Below, piece after piece: positions 37,003 through 46,499 of a DNA stretch of 64,000 bases. The stretch spans positions 1 through 64,000 of the forward strand of contig NZ_QSUN01000003.1 in the NCBI RefSeq assembly GCF_003438995.1, in the 5' to 3' direction. The notes under the pieces are model-generated. The model saw only the letters and a program-made list of their open reading frames with translations, was not told the DNA's origin and made no database searches. Each line of letters starts with the position of its first letter. Within the stretch, counting starts at the first letter, position 1. Source of the stretch: Bacteroides sp. OM05-12 (GTDB lineage Bacteria; Bacteroidota; Bacteroidia; Bacteroidales; Bacteroidaceae). The translations under genes and the position numbers were made by a program.

Positions 37003-37096
37003 TCTTCTACTTTCTTTTTGTTTCCCAATAACCGCATATCTTAAAAATAATATGATGCTAAGCAGTGTTTTTCATTGAATATTCAAATATAATACT

Positions 37097-37104
37097 TACT
37101 TTTG
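37097..37104 (+). promoter_or_regulatory. -7 element of guaA
   Basis: TACTTTTG fits TAnnTTTG. A weak -33 (ATTG at 37074-37077) is 19 bases upstream. Transcription would begin near 37111, which supports the guaA start at 37142 over an upstream ATG at 37106. Confidence 0.65.
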
Positions 37105-37141
37105 CGTGCATAATATTCAATACACATTCATTAAATATATT

Positions 37142-38665
37142 ATGCAAGAAAAGATTATTATTCTTGATTTCGGCTCGCAAACGACCCAGCTTATCGGTCG
37201 GAGAGTACGTGAACTCGACACGTATTGCGAAATCCTGCCTTACAACAAATTCCCGGAAAATGATCCGACGATAAAAGGTGTCATCCTCTCCGGAAGTCCG
37301 TTCTCGGTATATGATAAGGCGGCTTTCAAAATTGACCTGAACCTGATACGTGGAAAATATCCGATTTTAGGTATTTGCTATGGCGCTCAATTCATTGCAT
37401 ATACCAATGGCGGAAAGGTGGAACCGGCAGGAAGCCGTGAATACGGACGTGCCAATCTCGCTTCTTTCGATAAAGATAATGTCTTATTCAAAGGTGTCAA
37501 AGAGCATTCGCAAGTATGGATGTCTCACGGCGATACCATCACTTCGATACCTGACAACTTCAAAACAATAGCTTCTACCAAGGAAGTAAAAATCGCCGCC
37601 TACCAAGTAGAAGGCGAACAAATATGGGGTGTACAATATCATCCGGAAGTATTTCATAGCGAAGACGGAACGCAAATGCTGAAGAACTTCGTTGTAGATG
37701 TATGCGGATGCAAACAGGACTGGTCTCCTTCTTCATTCATTGAAAGTACGGTTGCCAATCTAAAAGAACAGATTGGAAATGATAAAGTTGTCTTAGGTCT
37801 GTCCGGAGGCGTAGATTCTTCTGTTGCTGCTGTATTATTGAATAAAGCCATCGGCAAGAACCTTACCTGCATCTTCGTAGACCACGGAATGCTCCGTAAG
37901 GACGAATTCAAGAACGTAATGCACGATTATGAATGTCTGGGACTGAACGTTATAGGTATAGATGCCAGCGAGAAGTTCTTCAAAGAACTCGAAGGCGTTA
38001 CCGACCCCGAACGTAAACGTAAAATCATCGGCAAAGGATTCATCGACGTATTCGATGCCGAAGCACATAAAATAACCGATGCCAAATGGCTGGCGCAAGG
38101 TACGATCTATCCGGACTGCATCGAATCGCTTTCCATCACAGGAACAGTGATTAAGAGCCATCACAATGTGGGCGGACTTCCGGAGAAAATGAACCTGAAA
38201 CTTTGCGAACCTCTCCGTCTGTTGTTCAAAGATGAAGTTCGACGCGTAGGACGTGAGTTAGGTATGCCGGAACATCTTATCGGTCGCCATCCGTTCCCCG
38301 GACCGGGTTTGGCAGTACGTATCCTCGGTGATATCACCCGGGAAAAAGTACGTATCCTTCAGGATGCAGATGAAGTATTCATTCAGGGACTGCGTGACTG
38401 GGGACTCTACGATCAGGTATGGCAAGCGGGAGTTGTATTGTTGCCCGTGCAAAGCGTAGGCGTTATGGGTGACGAGCGTACTTACGAGCGTGCCGTTGCT
38501 CTTCGTTCCGTTACTTCCACAGACGCCATGACAGCCGACTGGGCACGTCTCCCTTACGAATTCCTCGCTAAGGTGTCTAACGACATTATAAATAAGGTGA
38601 AAGGAGTAAACCGCGTTTGCTATGACATCTCGTCAAAACCACCTTCAACAATAGAATGGGAATAA
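37142..38665 (+). CDS. guaA: GMP synthase (glutamine-hydrolysing)
   Basis: A 507-residue cytoplasmic enzyme that aminates XMP to GMP with glutamine and ATP. The N-terminal amidotransferase has Cys79 in GICYGAQ and the His167/Glu169 pair in YHPE. The ATP pyrophosphatase loop SGGVDSS is at 221-227. The C-terminal dimer and XMP-binding region has [16 protein letters not shown] near 380 and ends [10 protein letters not shown], the family's fixed ending. I use ATG 37142 ([13 protein letters not shown]) because the promoter lies just upstream of it; 12 more residues back to 37106 are not conserved. Confidence 0.97.
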   Translation: MQEKIIILDFGSQTTQLIGRRVRELDTYCEILPYNKFPENDPTIKGVILSGSPFSVYDKAAFKIDLNLIRGKYPILGICYGAQFIAYTNGGKVEPAGSREYGRANLASFDKDNVLFKGVKEHSQVWMSHGDTITSIPDNFKTIASTKEVKIAAYQVEGEQIWGVQYHPEVFHSEDGTQMLKNFVVDVCGCKQDWSPSSFIESTVANLKEQIGNDKVVLGLSGGVDSSVAAVLLNKAIGKNLTCIFVDHGMLRKDEFKNVMHDYECLGLNVIGIDASEKFFKELEGVTDPERKRKIIGKGFIDVFDAEAHKITDAKWLAQGTIYPDCIESLSITGTVIKSHHNVGGLPEKMNLKLCEPLRLLFKDEVRRVGRELGMPEHLIGRHPFPGPGLAVRILGDITREKVRILQDADEVFIQGLRDWGLYDQVWQAGVVLLPVQSVGVMGDERTYERAVALRSVTSTDAMTADWARLPYEFLAKVSNDIINKVKGVNRVCYDISSKPPSTIEWE

Positions 38666-38715
38666 GCAATCAATAGTTTATATTACAATAGTAAAAGTTG
38701 TATCAAAACTATCCC

Positions 38716-38818
38716 AATTCCCCCGCTTGAGCGGGGGTAGGGGGTGTGTGAATTTTCTAACAGTTTAATAAGCAAAGAAAGATCACACACCCCTTAATCC
38801 CCGCTCAAGCGGGGAAAC
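38716..38818. repeat. Nested inverted repeat of two GC-rich palindromes after guaA
   Basis: A palindrome CCCCCGCTTGAGCGGGGG at 38720-38737 and GGGGGTGTGTG are mirrored, in reverse, by CACACACCCC and CCCCGCTCAAGCGGGG at 38784-38814. The two arms are each about 35 bases and 33 bases apart. It may serve as the guaA terminator, or be a dispersed intergenic repeat. No U-tract is seen directly after it. Confidence 0.8.
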
Positions 38819-38899
38819 TTGGATGCTTTGACGTTTGACACATTCCGTTCTCTTTTATCAAGTGGGTTTAACTTGCCCAAGCTAGCGGCACAGGCATTG

Positions 38900-39115
38900 T
38901 TAGAAAACAATGATTTTGTGGATGCCGGGCTCAGGTTCAGAGAAATTTAAACATAGGGTATTCCCATTCGTTCTCCCTTCACGGTTCTTGCATTCACCCA
39001 TGCCCATCCTGTCGTTTGCCCATGCCTGAACGCATGGATGACCTTGGTGAAACGAATCAAAGAACAATACTTTTTCATACGTCAAAGAGCGAATCCGCGA
39101 ACAAGAAAGATACAT
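38900..39115 (-). CDS. Small hypothetical protein, 71 residues
   Basis: I do not recognise it. It begins MYLSCSRIRSLTYEKV and ends SEPEPGIHKIIVF. It has several cysteines, no signal peptide, no membrane segment and no known motif. In its favour is a promoter-like pair just upstream on the same strand, with transcription expected near 39142, 27 bases before the ATG. Against it are the odd composition and lack of a clear ribosome site. It may be a spurious frame in a non-coding RNA or remnant. Confidence 0.3.
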   Translation of the reverse strand: MYLSCSRIRSLTYEKVLFFDSFHQGHPCVQAWANDRMGMGECKNREGRTNGNTLCLNFSEPEPGIHKIIVF

Positions 39116-39148
39116 ACCGCAAATACACCTTTATCCTTGCTCCGGCTG

Positions 39149-39180
39149 CAAAGATACGACATGAAAAAGCCTTTGTCAAG
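39149..39180 (-). promoter_or_regulatory. Promoter-like pair in the spacer after guaA
   Basis: TATCTTTG (minus strand, 39149-39156) and CTTG (39177-39180) with a 20-base spacer match the Bacteroides promoter with one mismatch. It points left into the 300 bases that hold the small open frame at 38900-39115. Confidence 0.5.
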
Positions 39181-39331
39181 CCCTACCCCTCCATTTGACA
39201 GTTTTATAGGACAAGCCGAACAGCTAACTCGCATTCTGCCAAAGGATAATAATTACAGATTGTTCGATTATTGATACAAACGGACACACCCTCTAAATTA
39301 AAAGCCAGCTTCCATAAAAGAGTTCCTTTTT

Positions 39332-39366
39332 GACCCATATATATTTATATATATATATATGGGTTC
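39332..39366. repeat. AT-dinucleotide hairpin after the M24 peptidase gene
   Basis: GACCCATATATAT and ATATATATATGGGTTC pair around a run of AT repeats. There is no U-tract on either strand, so it is not a standard terminator. Slippage could vary its length. Confidence 0.6.
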
Positions 39367-39369
39367 AAA

Positions 39370-40533
39370 CTACTTCAATTCCAAAATATCCTCTTCGCAA
39401 ACCGTCAACTTCTCAATTCCGGTTTCCGTCACGAGCCACGAATTTTCAATGCCCACCGCTCCGGTTTCCGGCAATACGATTTTAGGTTCCAAGGCAAAAA
39501 CCATTTCGGGTTGTAATTCCTGTTTCATTCGCGGAGCCAGCACCGGGAGTTCATTTATCTCTAATCCGATGCCATGCCCTATGAAGCGGGCCTGCTGAGT
39601 GATTCCCATAAAATTGTCTGCAAAACCGGACTTCCTCACCACTCCCATCGCCAGCTCGTAAAGTTCCTCACCGGTTATTCCCGGACAGGCTGCGGATGCT
39701 ATTTTATCCTGAACATCCAAACAAACCCGGTGCGCAGTATAAGCTCTGTCACTCAAACGACCTACGGAATATACCCGACTCATATCACACATATATCCAT
39801 AGAAATTGCCGTTCATATCCACCAGAACACTATTTCCTTCCTTCAAAAGCGTACCGTTTGCTCCTACCGGCAAGGATTCATCCAACCCCTCTCCTCCCAA
39901 TGCAAAATCATAGGGCGAAGCTGCCGCAGCATTATCTCCTGCCAACAAACTACCCATGCACACTTCCATAGTCCGTCCGAATACCCGATAAAGTCCCAAA
40001 GCTCCTTCCAAACGCATAAGGCGTTCTATTTCAACAGATAATCCAATATCTGTCATACCGGGACGGTATAACTGCGGTATCTGATGATACACTTTTGCAT
40101 GCAAAGCTGCCGAACGGCGAAACAACTCTATCTCATAAGGCGTTTTCACGCTACGGGCTTCACGCAAAATCGAACTTCCGTTTACAATCTCTGTTTCCGG
40201 AAACAAAGCAGCCAGGCGAACATGCTCCGAATAAGGCAGCTCATCACTTTCCAGCATCAGCCTTGAAGGTAAAGGCAGGTTATTTTCTTTCAGCAAATCA
40301 ACGATCTGCTCCGGTTTGCGAATAGAGAACCGATGCGCACCGCTGATATTATTAGGACGTTTTACGAACAACAGGGCGGGTGCATGAACCGATAAATACA
40401 AGTAGCCGATAACAACCTGCCCACACGTATAAAACAAATTAGCATTACAGGTTATCAGTGCAGCATCGATATTTTGTTGTTCCATTAAGGCTCTAATCTT
40501 ACTGTGCCTCAACTCCAATTCCGTTTGTAACAT
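39370..40533 (-). CDS. M24 family metallopeptidase (Xaa-Pro dipeptidase-like)
   Basis: A 387-residue cytoplasmic peptidase. The N-terminal creatinase-like domain (residues 1-140) is followed by the pita-bread catalytic domain. The metal ligands are all visible: Asp in VLVDMNGNFYG and in YMCDMSRVYSVG, His in GHGIGLEINELPVLAP, Glu in MVFALEPKIVLP and the last Glu in GAVGIENSWLVTETG. It probably removes dipeptides with N-terminal proline-type bonds. It is alone on this strand, divergent from the MATE gene. Confidence 0.93.
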   Translation of the reverse strand: MLQTELELRHSKIRALMEQQNIDAALITCNANLFYTCGQVVIGYLYLSVHAPALLFVKRPNNISGAHRFSIRKPEQIVDLLKENNLPLPSRLMLESDELPYSEHVRLAALFPETEIVNGSSILREARSVKTPYEIELFRRSAALHAKVYHQIPQLYRPGMTDIGLSVEIERLMRLEGALGLYRVFGRTMEVCMGSLLAGDNAAAASPYDFALGGEGLDESLPVGANGTLLKEGNSVLVDMNGNFYGYMCDMSRVYSVGRLSDRAYTAHRVCLDVQDKIASAACPGITGEELYELAMGVVRKSGFADNFMGITQQARFIGHGIGLEINELPVLAPRMKQELQPEMVFALEPKIVLPETGAVGIENSWLVTETGIEKLTVCEEDILELK

Positions 40534-40642
40534 ATTATATTCAATTCTGTTTTGCGAGTAAAAATAGTAATAATCGGTCTTATACCGAACGGAATCACTG
40601 CCGAAATTATCAAATGGTAATTTTTATCCCCGGATAAGGCTC

Positions 40643-40650
40643 TATCTTTG
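40643..40650 (+). promoter_or_regulatory. -7 element for the MATE exporter gene
   Basis: TATCTTTG fits TAnnTTTG and ends 29 bases before the start codon. TTTT at 40621-40624 is the nearest -33 candidate, 18 bases away. Confidence 0.6.
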
Positions 40651-40679
40651 CGCCCGAATTAACAAAAAAGGAAAAAGAG

Positions 40680-42032
40680 ATGAAAGATTGTATTGATTTT
40701 GGTAGTATGGAAATTCCGAGACTGTTCCGGAAATTACTGATACCAACAGTGCTGGGGATGGTATTTTCTGCTGTATTTGTGATAACAGACGGAATTTTTG
40801 TCGGTAAAGGAATAGGTAGTGACGCATTGGCTGCGGTGAACATCACAGCACCATTGTTCCTGATAAACACAGGAGTGGGATTAATGTTCGGCGTAGGTGC
40901 ATCCGTAGTGGCATCCATTCATTTGTCACAAGGAAAAGTAAAAACAGCCCGTATCAATGTGACGCAGGCGGTGGCTGTTTCCTCTTTGTTATTGGCTATA
41001 TTATGGGGAGTCGTATGTATGTTTGCACCGCAAGTCGCCGTATTATTAGGAAGTTCGGAACGCCTGTTGCCTTTGGCTGTGGAATACATGTATTGGTCTG
41101 TACCTTTCTTTATCTTCAGCGCATTACTTAGTTCGGGAATGTTTTTCGTACGTCTGGACGGTTCTCCTGTCTATGCCATGATATGCAACGCCATTCCGGC
41201 TGTGATAAATATCGTACTCGACTATGTATTCATATTTATTTGCGGTTGGGGTATGCTGGGCGCAGCGTTAGCTACAAGTTTGGGGTATATAATCGGAGCC
41301 GCCATGATCTTGGTTTATCTCGGCAGAAAGAAAAACGTATTGCATTTCTGTCCGATAAAATGGAGCAAAAAGAGCAGGCAACTGACGAGACGCAATGTAA
41401 AATACATGTGCCGTCTGGGATTATCCACTTTCTTGTGTGAAGCGGCTATTGCCAGTATGATGTTTGCCGGAAATTATGTATTTATTGCCTATTTGGGCGA
41501 AGATGGCGTAGCGGCTTTCAGCATTGCCTGCTACTTCTTCCCTATCATATTTATGGTATATAATGCGATAGGACAATCGGCTCAACCCATTCTGAGTTAT
41601 AATTTCGGAGCCGGATATGCCGGACGCGTACGTTCCGCTTTCCGTTTGGCATTAGTGACAGCCGTGTCTTGCGGAGTTGTCTTTTTGGCATTGACGGCAC
41701 TCTTCAACCATCAGATAGTAGGTATGTTTATCGACCGTTCTTATCCCGCCTATGACATAGCAGTAGCAGGATTACCGCTGTTTGCGTCCGGTTTTATCTT
41801 TTTTGCGGTAAACATCGTTTCTATCGGTTATTTCCAAAGTGTGGAACGGGCACGCCCTGCCATGCTGGTCACCGTATTGCGTGGATTTGTATTCATGGTC
41901 ATCTGCCTTTTCGGACTGCCGTTGTTACTGAAAGTACCCGGTATCTGGCTGGCCGTACCATTGGCGGAAGCACTTACATTTCTGGTCATAACAACAATTT
42001 ATTGGCGCAAACGGCAACCTGTTCACGGATGA
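40680..42032 (+). CDS. MATE family multidrug efflux transporter
   Basis: A 450-residue inner membrane exporter with about 12 predicted transmembrane segments in two homologous halves. Each half starts with the MATE signature: RLFRKLLIPTVLGMVFSAVF with GIFVGKGIGSDALAAVN, and LGLSTFLCEAAIASMMFAGN in the second half. MVYNAIGQSAQPILSYNFGAG near 300 is a typical middle motif. It probably exports cationic compounds in exchange for Na+ or H+. The substrate cannot be read. A Crp/Fnr-type gene follows 35 bases downstream and may control it. Confidence 0.94.
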   Translation: MKDCIDFGSMEIPRLFRKLLIPTVLGMVFSAVFVITDGIFVGKGIGSDALAAVNITAPLFLINTGVGLMFGVGASVVASIHLSQGKVKTARINVTQAVAVSSLLLAILWGVVCMFAPQVAVLLGSSERLLPLAVEYMYWSVPFFIFSALLSSGMFFVRLDGSPVYAMICNAIPAVINIVLDYVFIFICGWGMLGAALATSLGYIIGAAMILVYLGRKKNVLHFCPIKWSKKSRQLTRRNVKYMCRLGLSTFLCEAAIASMMFAGNYVFIAYLGEDGVAAFSIACYFFPIIFMVYNAIGQSAQPILSYNFGAGYAGRVRSAFRLALVTAVSCGVVFLALTALFNHQIVGMFIDRSYPAYDIAVAGLPLFASGFIFFAVNIVSIGYFQSVERARPAMLVTVLRGFVFMVICLFGLPLLLKVPGIWLAVPLAEALTFLVITTIYWRKRQPVHG

Positions 42033-42067
42033 TTTGTTACCTTTGCGGTAATTAGTCAAGTGAAAAT

Positions 42068-42646
42068 ATGGATACGTTTATACAGAAGTTCTGTGAGAAA
42101 TATAGTTTACCGGTAACTACCAGTTTGCAATTATTGGATAAAATGGAAAAATTCACCTTTCGGAAAGGAGATTTTATAGTACAGGAAGGCGAACGAAACT
42201 CCAACTTCTATATTATAAGCAAAGGAATCTGGCGGGGACATTATCTTAATGACGGGGTAGATGTCTCCGTTTGGTTTGCATCCGAAGGCGAAGCTATTTT
42301 TTCTTCTTGGGGATATATCGAGAATACTCCCTCCTTAGTTTCCATTGAAGCAATGTGCGACAGTGACCTGTATGGTATCTCAAAAGCTGAATTAGAGAGT
42401 TTCTATTCATCTTCGGCAGAGTTCGCCAATTTCGGCAGAAGGCTTTTCGAACAACAGTTTCTCAGTCTTGAAAACTGGCTGATAAGCGGAGGAAGCCCGC
42501 GTGCCAAAGAACGTTACCTCAATCTACTGGAAGAAAATCCCGAATTATTGCAATATGTTCCTCTAAAACATATTGCGTCTTATCTGTGGGTCACTCCGCA
42601 GTCACTGAGCCGGATACGTTCGGAACTCAGCAAGCGAAAGAAATAG
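42068..42646 (+). CDS. Crp/Fnr family transcriptional regulator
   Basis: A 192-residue regulator of the shorter Crp type. The beta-roll domain starts near residue 20 (MEKFTFRKGDFIVQEGERNS) with ISKGIWRGHYL. The winged helix near 155-190 reads YVPLKHIASYLWVTPQSLSRIRSEL, the usual HTH of this group. No cysteine cluster is present. It is probably co-transcribed with the MATE exporter 35 bases upstream. Its end lies 4 bases from the convergent end of yjbQ, and no terminator separates them. Confidence 0.92.
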   Translation: MDTFIQKFCEKYSLPVTTSLQLLDKMEKFTFRKGDFIVQEGERNSNFYIISKGIWRGHYLNDGVDVSVWFASEGEAIFSSWGYIENTPSLVSIEAMCDSDLYGISKAELESFYSSSAEFANFGRRLFEQQFLSLENWLISGGSPRAKERYLNLLEENPELLQYVPLKHIASYLWVTPQSLSRIRSELSKRKK

Positions 42647-42650
42647 AATC

Positions 42651-43061
42651 TTACCCGACAACGGTGGCTACAACTTTCCGTCCGCCACCCGAATAGCGGA
42701 ACTCACAAAGATAAATTCCTTGCCAAGTGCCCAAATTCAATCGACCATTGGTGATAGGAATGGTCAGACTTACCCCGGTCATTACCGCTTTGGCATGCGC
42801 CGGCATATCATCCGGGCCTTCAAGCGTATGTTCATAATACGCTTCACGTTCTTTTACCAAATGATTGAAAATAGCTTCCAAATCAGTGCGCACATCCGGA
42901 TCTGCATTCTCATTGATAGTCAAAGCCGCACTGGTATGTTTAATGAAAAGATTCAGCAAACCGGTTTCCGGAAGTTCCGGAAGATACTGCATAATTTCTT
43001 GCGTAACCAGGTGGAAACCTTTGTTTCGCGGACGTAAAATAAATTCTGTTTGTAAAACCAT
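42651..43061 (-). CDS. yjbQ: YjbQ family secondary thiamine-phosphate synthase-like enzyme
   Basis: A 136-residue protein of the UPF0047/YjbQ family, small trimeric proteins with weak thiamine-phosphate synthase activity reported. The fixed motifs are LFIKHTSAALTINENADPDV near residue 40 (histidine at the active site), PDDMPAHAKAVMTGVSLTIP near 84 and LGTWQGIYLCEFR near the end. It is the last gene of a seven-gene minus-strand operon, 7 bases after the permease. Its real cellular task is unclear. Confidence 0.93.
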   Translation of the reverse strand: MVLQTEFILRPRNKGFHLVTQEIMQYLPELPETGLLNLFIKHTSAALTINENADPDVRTDLEAIFNHLVKEREAYYEHTLEGPDDMPAHAKAVMTGVSLTIPITNGRLNLGTWQGIYLCEFRYSGGGRKVVATVVG

Positions 43062-43068
43062 AATCTCT

Positions 43069-44271
43069 TTATGCTTTATGTCTCCAGATAGATAATATTT
43101 TCTTTTTTATTGCCAAGATGTTCATAACCGACACGAAGGCGAAAAGAATACAACCGACCACAATAGCCGTCCATAAGCCTCCCGATTGTAATTGGGGGAA
43201 AAGTAATGTGATGGTTCCCAAATAGTAATTCCTTACCCAACCGACAATACATATAGAGAACAACAAAACCACTAAGTTCATTCCCATAGTAAGTGCCTGA
43301 TAGGGTAATGCCACTTTTTTAGGACTATATCCTATCAAAAGCAGATTCTCCAGTTTTGTGGTATTCTTCTGCAACAATAAATAGATACTCAACATCAGTA
43401 TATAGAAAGAAAGCACACTGATAAACAATCCTATGGCAAGCACAATACCAATTATCAATTTAAGGAAATAAGTAGTCTTACCCGCATCCAGTTTATTATC
43501 TTCCGTCTCATAACCTTTCTTCTGAAAGAAACGGGCAATCTTTTCATCGGCAGGATTGTTCACCTCGACAATCAAACGGGAAGGACCTCCGTTCTTATTC
43601 GGCGCAAACTCACGATTCGCCCAGTCCATAAACTCTTCCGGTACAAGAATCGTATTCAATCTATCGGAGAAACCGACTATATTCCCCTTATACTTCTCTA
43701 TATTTCCATTACCCCGAATCACTATATCCAATTGAATCATTCCCATCACTCCTTCGGACAGTTTAGGCAGACTACGTGCCTGTGCAAAACCAAAATTATA
43801 GAGATTCAGATAGTTACGGGGGATAATGATAGGAATCTCCTTACTGCTTTCCGTAAAATGCCATTTATCCAGCCCTACATCGACATATTCATTCGGAACA
43901 GACTCAAAAAACATATCGGTAGAGAGACGGATTCCTGCAGACTCCATTCCTAATCCGGCAGAAACAGTAAACAAAGAAGGTTGAAATTTACCAACTCCTT
44001 TTGTAAAGCTCTGCTCTTTTATCTCTTTTATATCATTGTCAGTAAACACATTGCTTTTACCAGCAAAGGAACCCAACGTACTAATCTTTTTTGTGACGAT
44101 GATATAATCCTTTTTCATGAAACTATCGCCATCCGTAAAGACCGGAATCACATCCTTATAGAACTGAACACCGAGAAGCACGATAACCATGCCAAACAAA
44201 TTGGCAAAGAAAAAACCTGCCAACTGAGGCACACTGATATGCTGACGCAAAAGCTTCCAAACAAATCTCAT
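43069..44271 (-). CDS. ABC transporter permease, FtsX-like
   Basis: A 400-residue inner membrane protein. One helix lies near the N-terminus (LAGFFFANLFGMVIVLLGVQ), a large periplasmic domain (about 40-270) follows, and three helices lie in the C-terminal third (LIIGIVLAIGLFISVLSFYI, LVVLLFSICIVGWVRN and LWTAIVVGCILFAFVS). This is the MacB/FtsX layout. Its ATG overlaps the end of the ATPase gene by four bases, so both are made together. It may act on outer-membrane or lipoprotein traffic rather than nutrient uptake. The gene upstream codes for a DUF4836 lipoprotein. Confidence 0.85.
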   Translation of the reverse strand: MRFVWKLLRQHISVPQLAGFFFANLFGMVIVLLGVQFYKDVIPVFTDGDSFMKKDYIIVTKKISTLGSFAGKSNVFTDNDIKEIKEQSFTKGVGKFQPSLFTVSAGLGMESAGIRLSTDMFFESVPNEYVDVGLDKWHFTESSKEIPIIIPRNYLNLYNFGFAQARSLPKLSEGVMGMIQLDIVIRGNGNIEKYKGNIVGFSDRLNTILVPEEFMDWANREFAPNKNGGPSRLIVEVNNPADEKIARFFQKKGYETEDNKLDAGKTTYFLKLIIGIVLAIGLFISVLSFYILMLSIYLLLQKNTTKLENLLLIGYSPKKVALPYQALTMGMNLVVLLFSICIVGWVRNYYLGTITLLFPQLQSGGLWTAIVVGCILFAFVSVMNILAIKKKILSIWRHKA

Positions 44272-44912
44272 AATCTTACTATTTTATCGTAGTTCAGTTC
44301 CAAATGCTTTCCTATAGAAGTAACAATAACTCCTGCTCCCTGTTTTTGGACCTCTTTCATAAGCAGTTCACACATGATATTTCCATTACTTTCATCCAAA
44401 TGACTAATCGGTTCGTCCAGAAAAATAAAATCGAAGGGCTGACACAAAGCTCTGATTAATGCAACACGCTGCTGCTGGCCAAATGAAAGTTGCCCGACTT
44501 TTATATTTATCTTATCCGCTATCCCCAATGTCTCAAACATGAGAGTAATTTCTTTACCGGACCTATATCCGGTCAGACTGTTTTTCAACCGGATATTCTC
44601 CATTGCCGTCAGTTCCGTGAATAAACGTAAATCCTGAAATAACATACTAATGGATCTTTTACGTATTTCCGTCCAGTCGGTTATCGTCTTCTTACGGATA
44701 TTCTCACCATCAAAACAGATAATGCCTTGATAGTCGTCCCGATAACCATAAATAAAACTGCAAAGAGACGACTTCCCTGTACCGGAAGCCGCCTCTATCA
44801 GATAAATTCTTTCTTTTTGAAATTCCACTTCCTTATGCCAAACGTCGGAAACTATCAAATCCTTTCCGGCAAAGACTTCAGGAAGTGTTTGTTGTAAGCT
44901 GATTGTATTCAC
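44268..44912 (-). CDS. ABC transporter ATP-binding protein
   Basis: A 214-residue ATPase with a short Walker A (AASGTGKSSL near residue 41), Q-loop (ISMLFQDLRLFTELTAMENI), signature LSFGQQQRVALIRAL, and Walker B (FDFIFLDEPISHLD). The first Walker glycine is replaced by Ala, which is tolerated in some LolD-type ATPases. Length and overlap with the permease gene fit a MacB/LolD-type exporter. It lies 19 bases after the lipoprotein gene. Confidence 0.92.
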   Translation of the reverse strand: MNTISLQQTLPEVFAGKDLIVSDVWHKEVEFQKERIYLIEAASGTGKSSLCSFIYGYRDDYQGIICFDGENIRKKTITDWTEIRKRSISMLFQDLRLFTELTAMENIRLKNSLTGYRSGKEITLMFETLGIADKINIKVGQLSFGQQQRVALIRALCQPFDFIFLDEPISHLDESNGNIMCELLMKEVQKQGAGVIVTSIGKHLELNYDKIVRL

Positions 44913-44931
44913 TTTATTTTAAAGCTGTTTA

Positions 44932-46482
44932 TCATTTACCTCCGGCCAATTTCTCGCCTAAAGCAAAGAGTTGTTTCAATGCATTCTCATCTTGATTTGT
45001 CATCACAACATCAAGTGTCACTTTATTCATTTCCGGAGCATAGAATTCAATATAGTCAAACTGAGACAAAACACTACGAGCCAAAGCCGCTGGCTGTCCA
45101 CCCATTGACAGCATCAAGTTCACCATCGGCTGATTCAATGCATCTTTTATATTAGCTACCATAAACACGTATGAACCTTTAGCCGTAGAAGCCCATTTTG
45201 CATCAGACATCGGATTGTCTACTTTCTTGCAGATGTTCTTTGAGGCCGCCTCATCAAGTGTGAAATAGAAGACTCCGTCTTTCATTCCGTAATAAGCATT
45301 TGCGCCACCACCGATTGTTACCGAATAATTATTATCGTCGATCTTTGTCGCTCCACCTTGCAACGCATTATTTACAGTTTTCAATATCTCATCATTTTTC
45401 ACTTGTACATAGCATGTCAAAGCCGGTACACCCTGTGCTGACAAAGAAGTAATGCCATAAGCCAAATCTCCATTAATAGAACTAATGATATTATTTACAT
45501 TTACTCCATTACCCTCTATTCCTTTCAATGTTTTCTGAAATTCTTCGTTTTCAGCCAAGACTTTGGCCAACTTTTCTCCGTTCAAATTCATACCGGTATA
45601 ATACAAAGAAGAAGCCGGGAAATATTTCAGGAACTCAGAACCTATTTTGGAAATTAGTCCTTCATATTGCTTATTAAGTTTATCAACAGCTTCATTCTTT
45701 ACAGATTCCGCATCCAAAACAATCTTGCCTTTTTCAAAGTTCAAAGTAACAACATAAGCAATATCTTTTAAAGTCAATCCTTCAGGCATAGCCGCTTTTA
45801 TCTGCATAGCATAATCGGAAGGAAGCACATCCATTGTAGTATAAACTACAACATCTGCATTTTTACCGCTCATTTGCTTAAAGCCGTCATTTGAAGCAAT
45901 ACTCTGTTCTGCCGTCTGAGCAATCAACTTCTTAGCCATATCTTGAGTGGATTCCGTATCAAACACATTCTTACCGATTAAAATCAGCAAAGTATTTTCA
46001 TTGAAACAAACAACATCCTTTTCATTCAGGAATGTCAGCTGATAACCGTTCACACCGGTATCTTCCAAAGGCATACTAATCTGTTCGCTCTCCAACAATT
46101 TGAATAACTCTTTCACTTTATTCATATCGTTTACTTTCGCCACAAGCCCTTGATTTTCGGCAGCTTCCGTAGCAAACAAATAAACTTTATCCGCAGTAGA
46201 TATACCTGACTCCGCAGGATCTTTAAGCACTTTATCCATATATTGCAAAGCATCTGCATTTAATCCGCTTTTCAATACTTCAGCGAGCTGTTGTTTTGCC
46301 GCTTCATTGTCATTTACTCCACTTTTCTGAGTCAACGACTTTAAATCAAGAGAGGCTATCACCGAAGCATCTGCCGGTATCACATTTACATATTCCACAC
46401 TTTTGGTACAAGATGCCAAGAACATTACCGACACCAGAAACGCCGATAAAACAGAAATCAGATTACTTTTTTTCATTTTCAT
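44932..46482 (-). CDS. DUF4836 family lipoprotein
   Basis: A 516-residue protein with a signal peptide ending in a lipobox, FLASC, with Cys25. It should be anchored in a membrane and face the periplasm or the surface. The mature part starts SVEYVNVIPADASVIASLD, the typical DUF4836 opening. Long repeats of alpha/beta structure follow, with no catalytic motif. The function of the family is unknown. It sits between rsmE (17 bases) and the ABC ATPase, which suggests a link to the transporter. The start may be Met1 or Met3. Confidence 0.82.
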   Translation of the reverse strand: MKMKKSNLISVLSAFLVSVMFLASCTKSVEYVNVIPADASVIASLDLKSLTQKSGVNDNEAAKQQLAEVLKSGLNADALQYMDKVLKDPAESGISTADKVYLFATEAAENQGLVAKVNDMNKVKELFKLLESEQISMPLEDTGVNGYQLTFLNEKDVVCFNENTLLILIGKNVFDTESTQDMAKKLIAQTAEQSIASNDGFKQMSGKNADVVVYTTMDVLPSDYAMQIKAAMPEGLTLKDIAYVVTLNFEKGKIVLDAESVKNEAVDKLNKQYEGLISKIGSEFLKYFPASSLYYTGMNLNGEKLAKVLAENEEFQKTLKGIEGNGVNVNNIISSINGDLAYGITSLSAQGVPALTCYVQVKNDEILKTVNNALQGGATKIDDNNYSVTIGGGANAYYGMKDGVFYFTLDEAASKNICKKVDNPMSDAKWASTAKGSYVFMVANIKDALNQPMVNLMLSMGGQPAALARSVLSQFDYIEFYAPEMNKVTLDVVMTNQDENALKQLFALGEKLAGGK

Positions 46483-46499
46483 ACATTATTAATTAAGTA

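Larger units (their letters stand above)
38819..39369. other. Long spacer with one small possible gene
   Basis: The rest of the 700-base spacer between guaA and the M24 peptidase gene holds no recognisable full gene. A 71-codon open frame on the minus strand has a good promoter (listed separately). An AT-repeat hairpin lies at 39332-39366. I see no transposase, integrase or RNA-gene signature, but the composition suggests the decayed remains of something larger. Confidence 0.5.

Noticed and set aside
39161..39274. A 37-codon open frame starting MKKPLSSPTPPFDS
   Set aside because: It is short, lies over the promoter-like pair of the opposite strand, and has no known relative that I can name. 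It could be a remnant of a larger gene, but nothing supports that.
39332..39366. AT hairpin as an intrinsic terminator of the M24 gene
   Set aside because: The stem is good but neither side is followed by a U-tract in the right direction.
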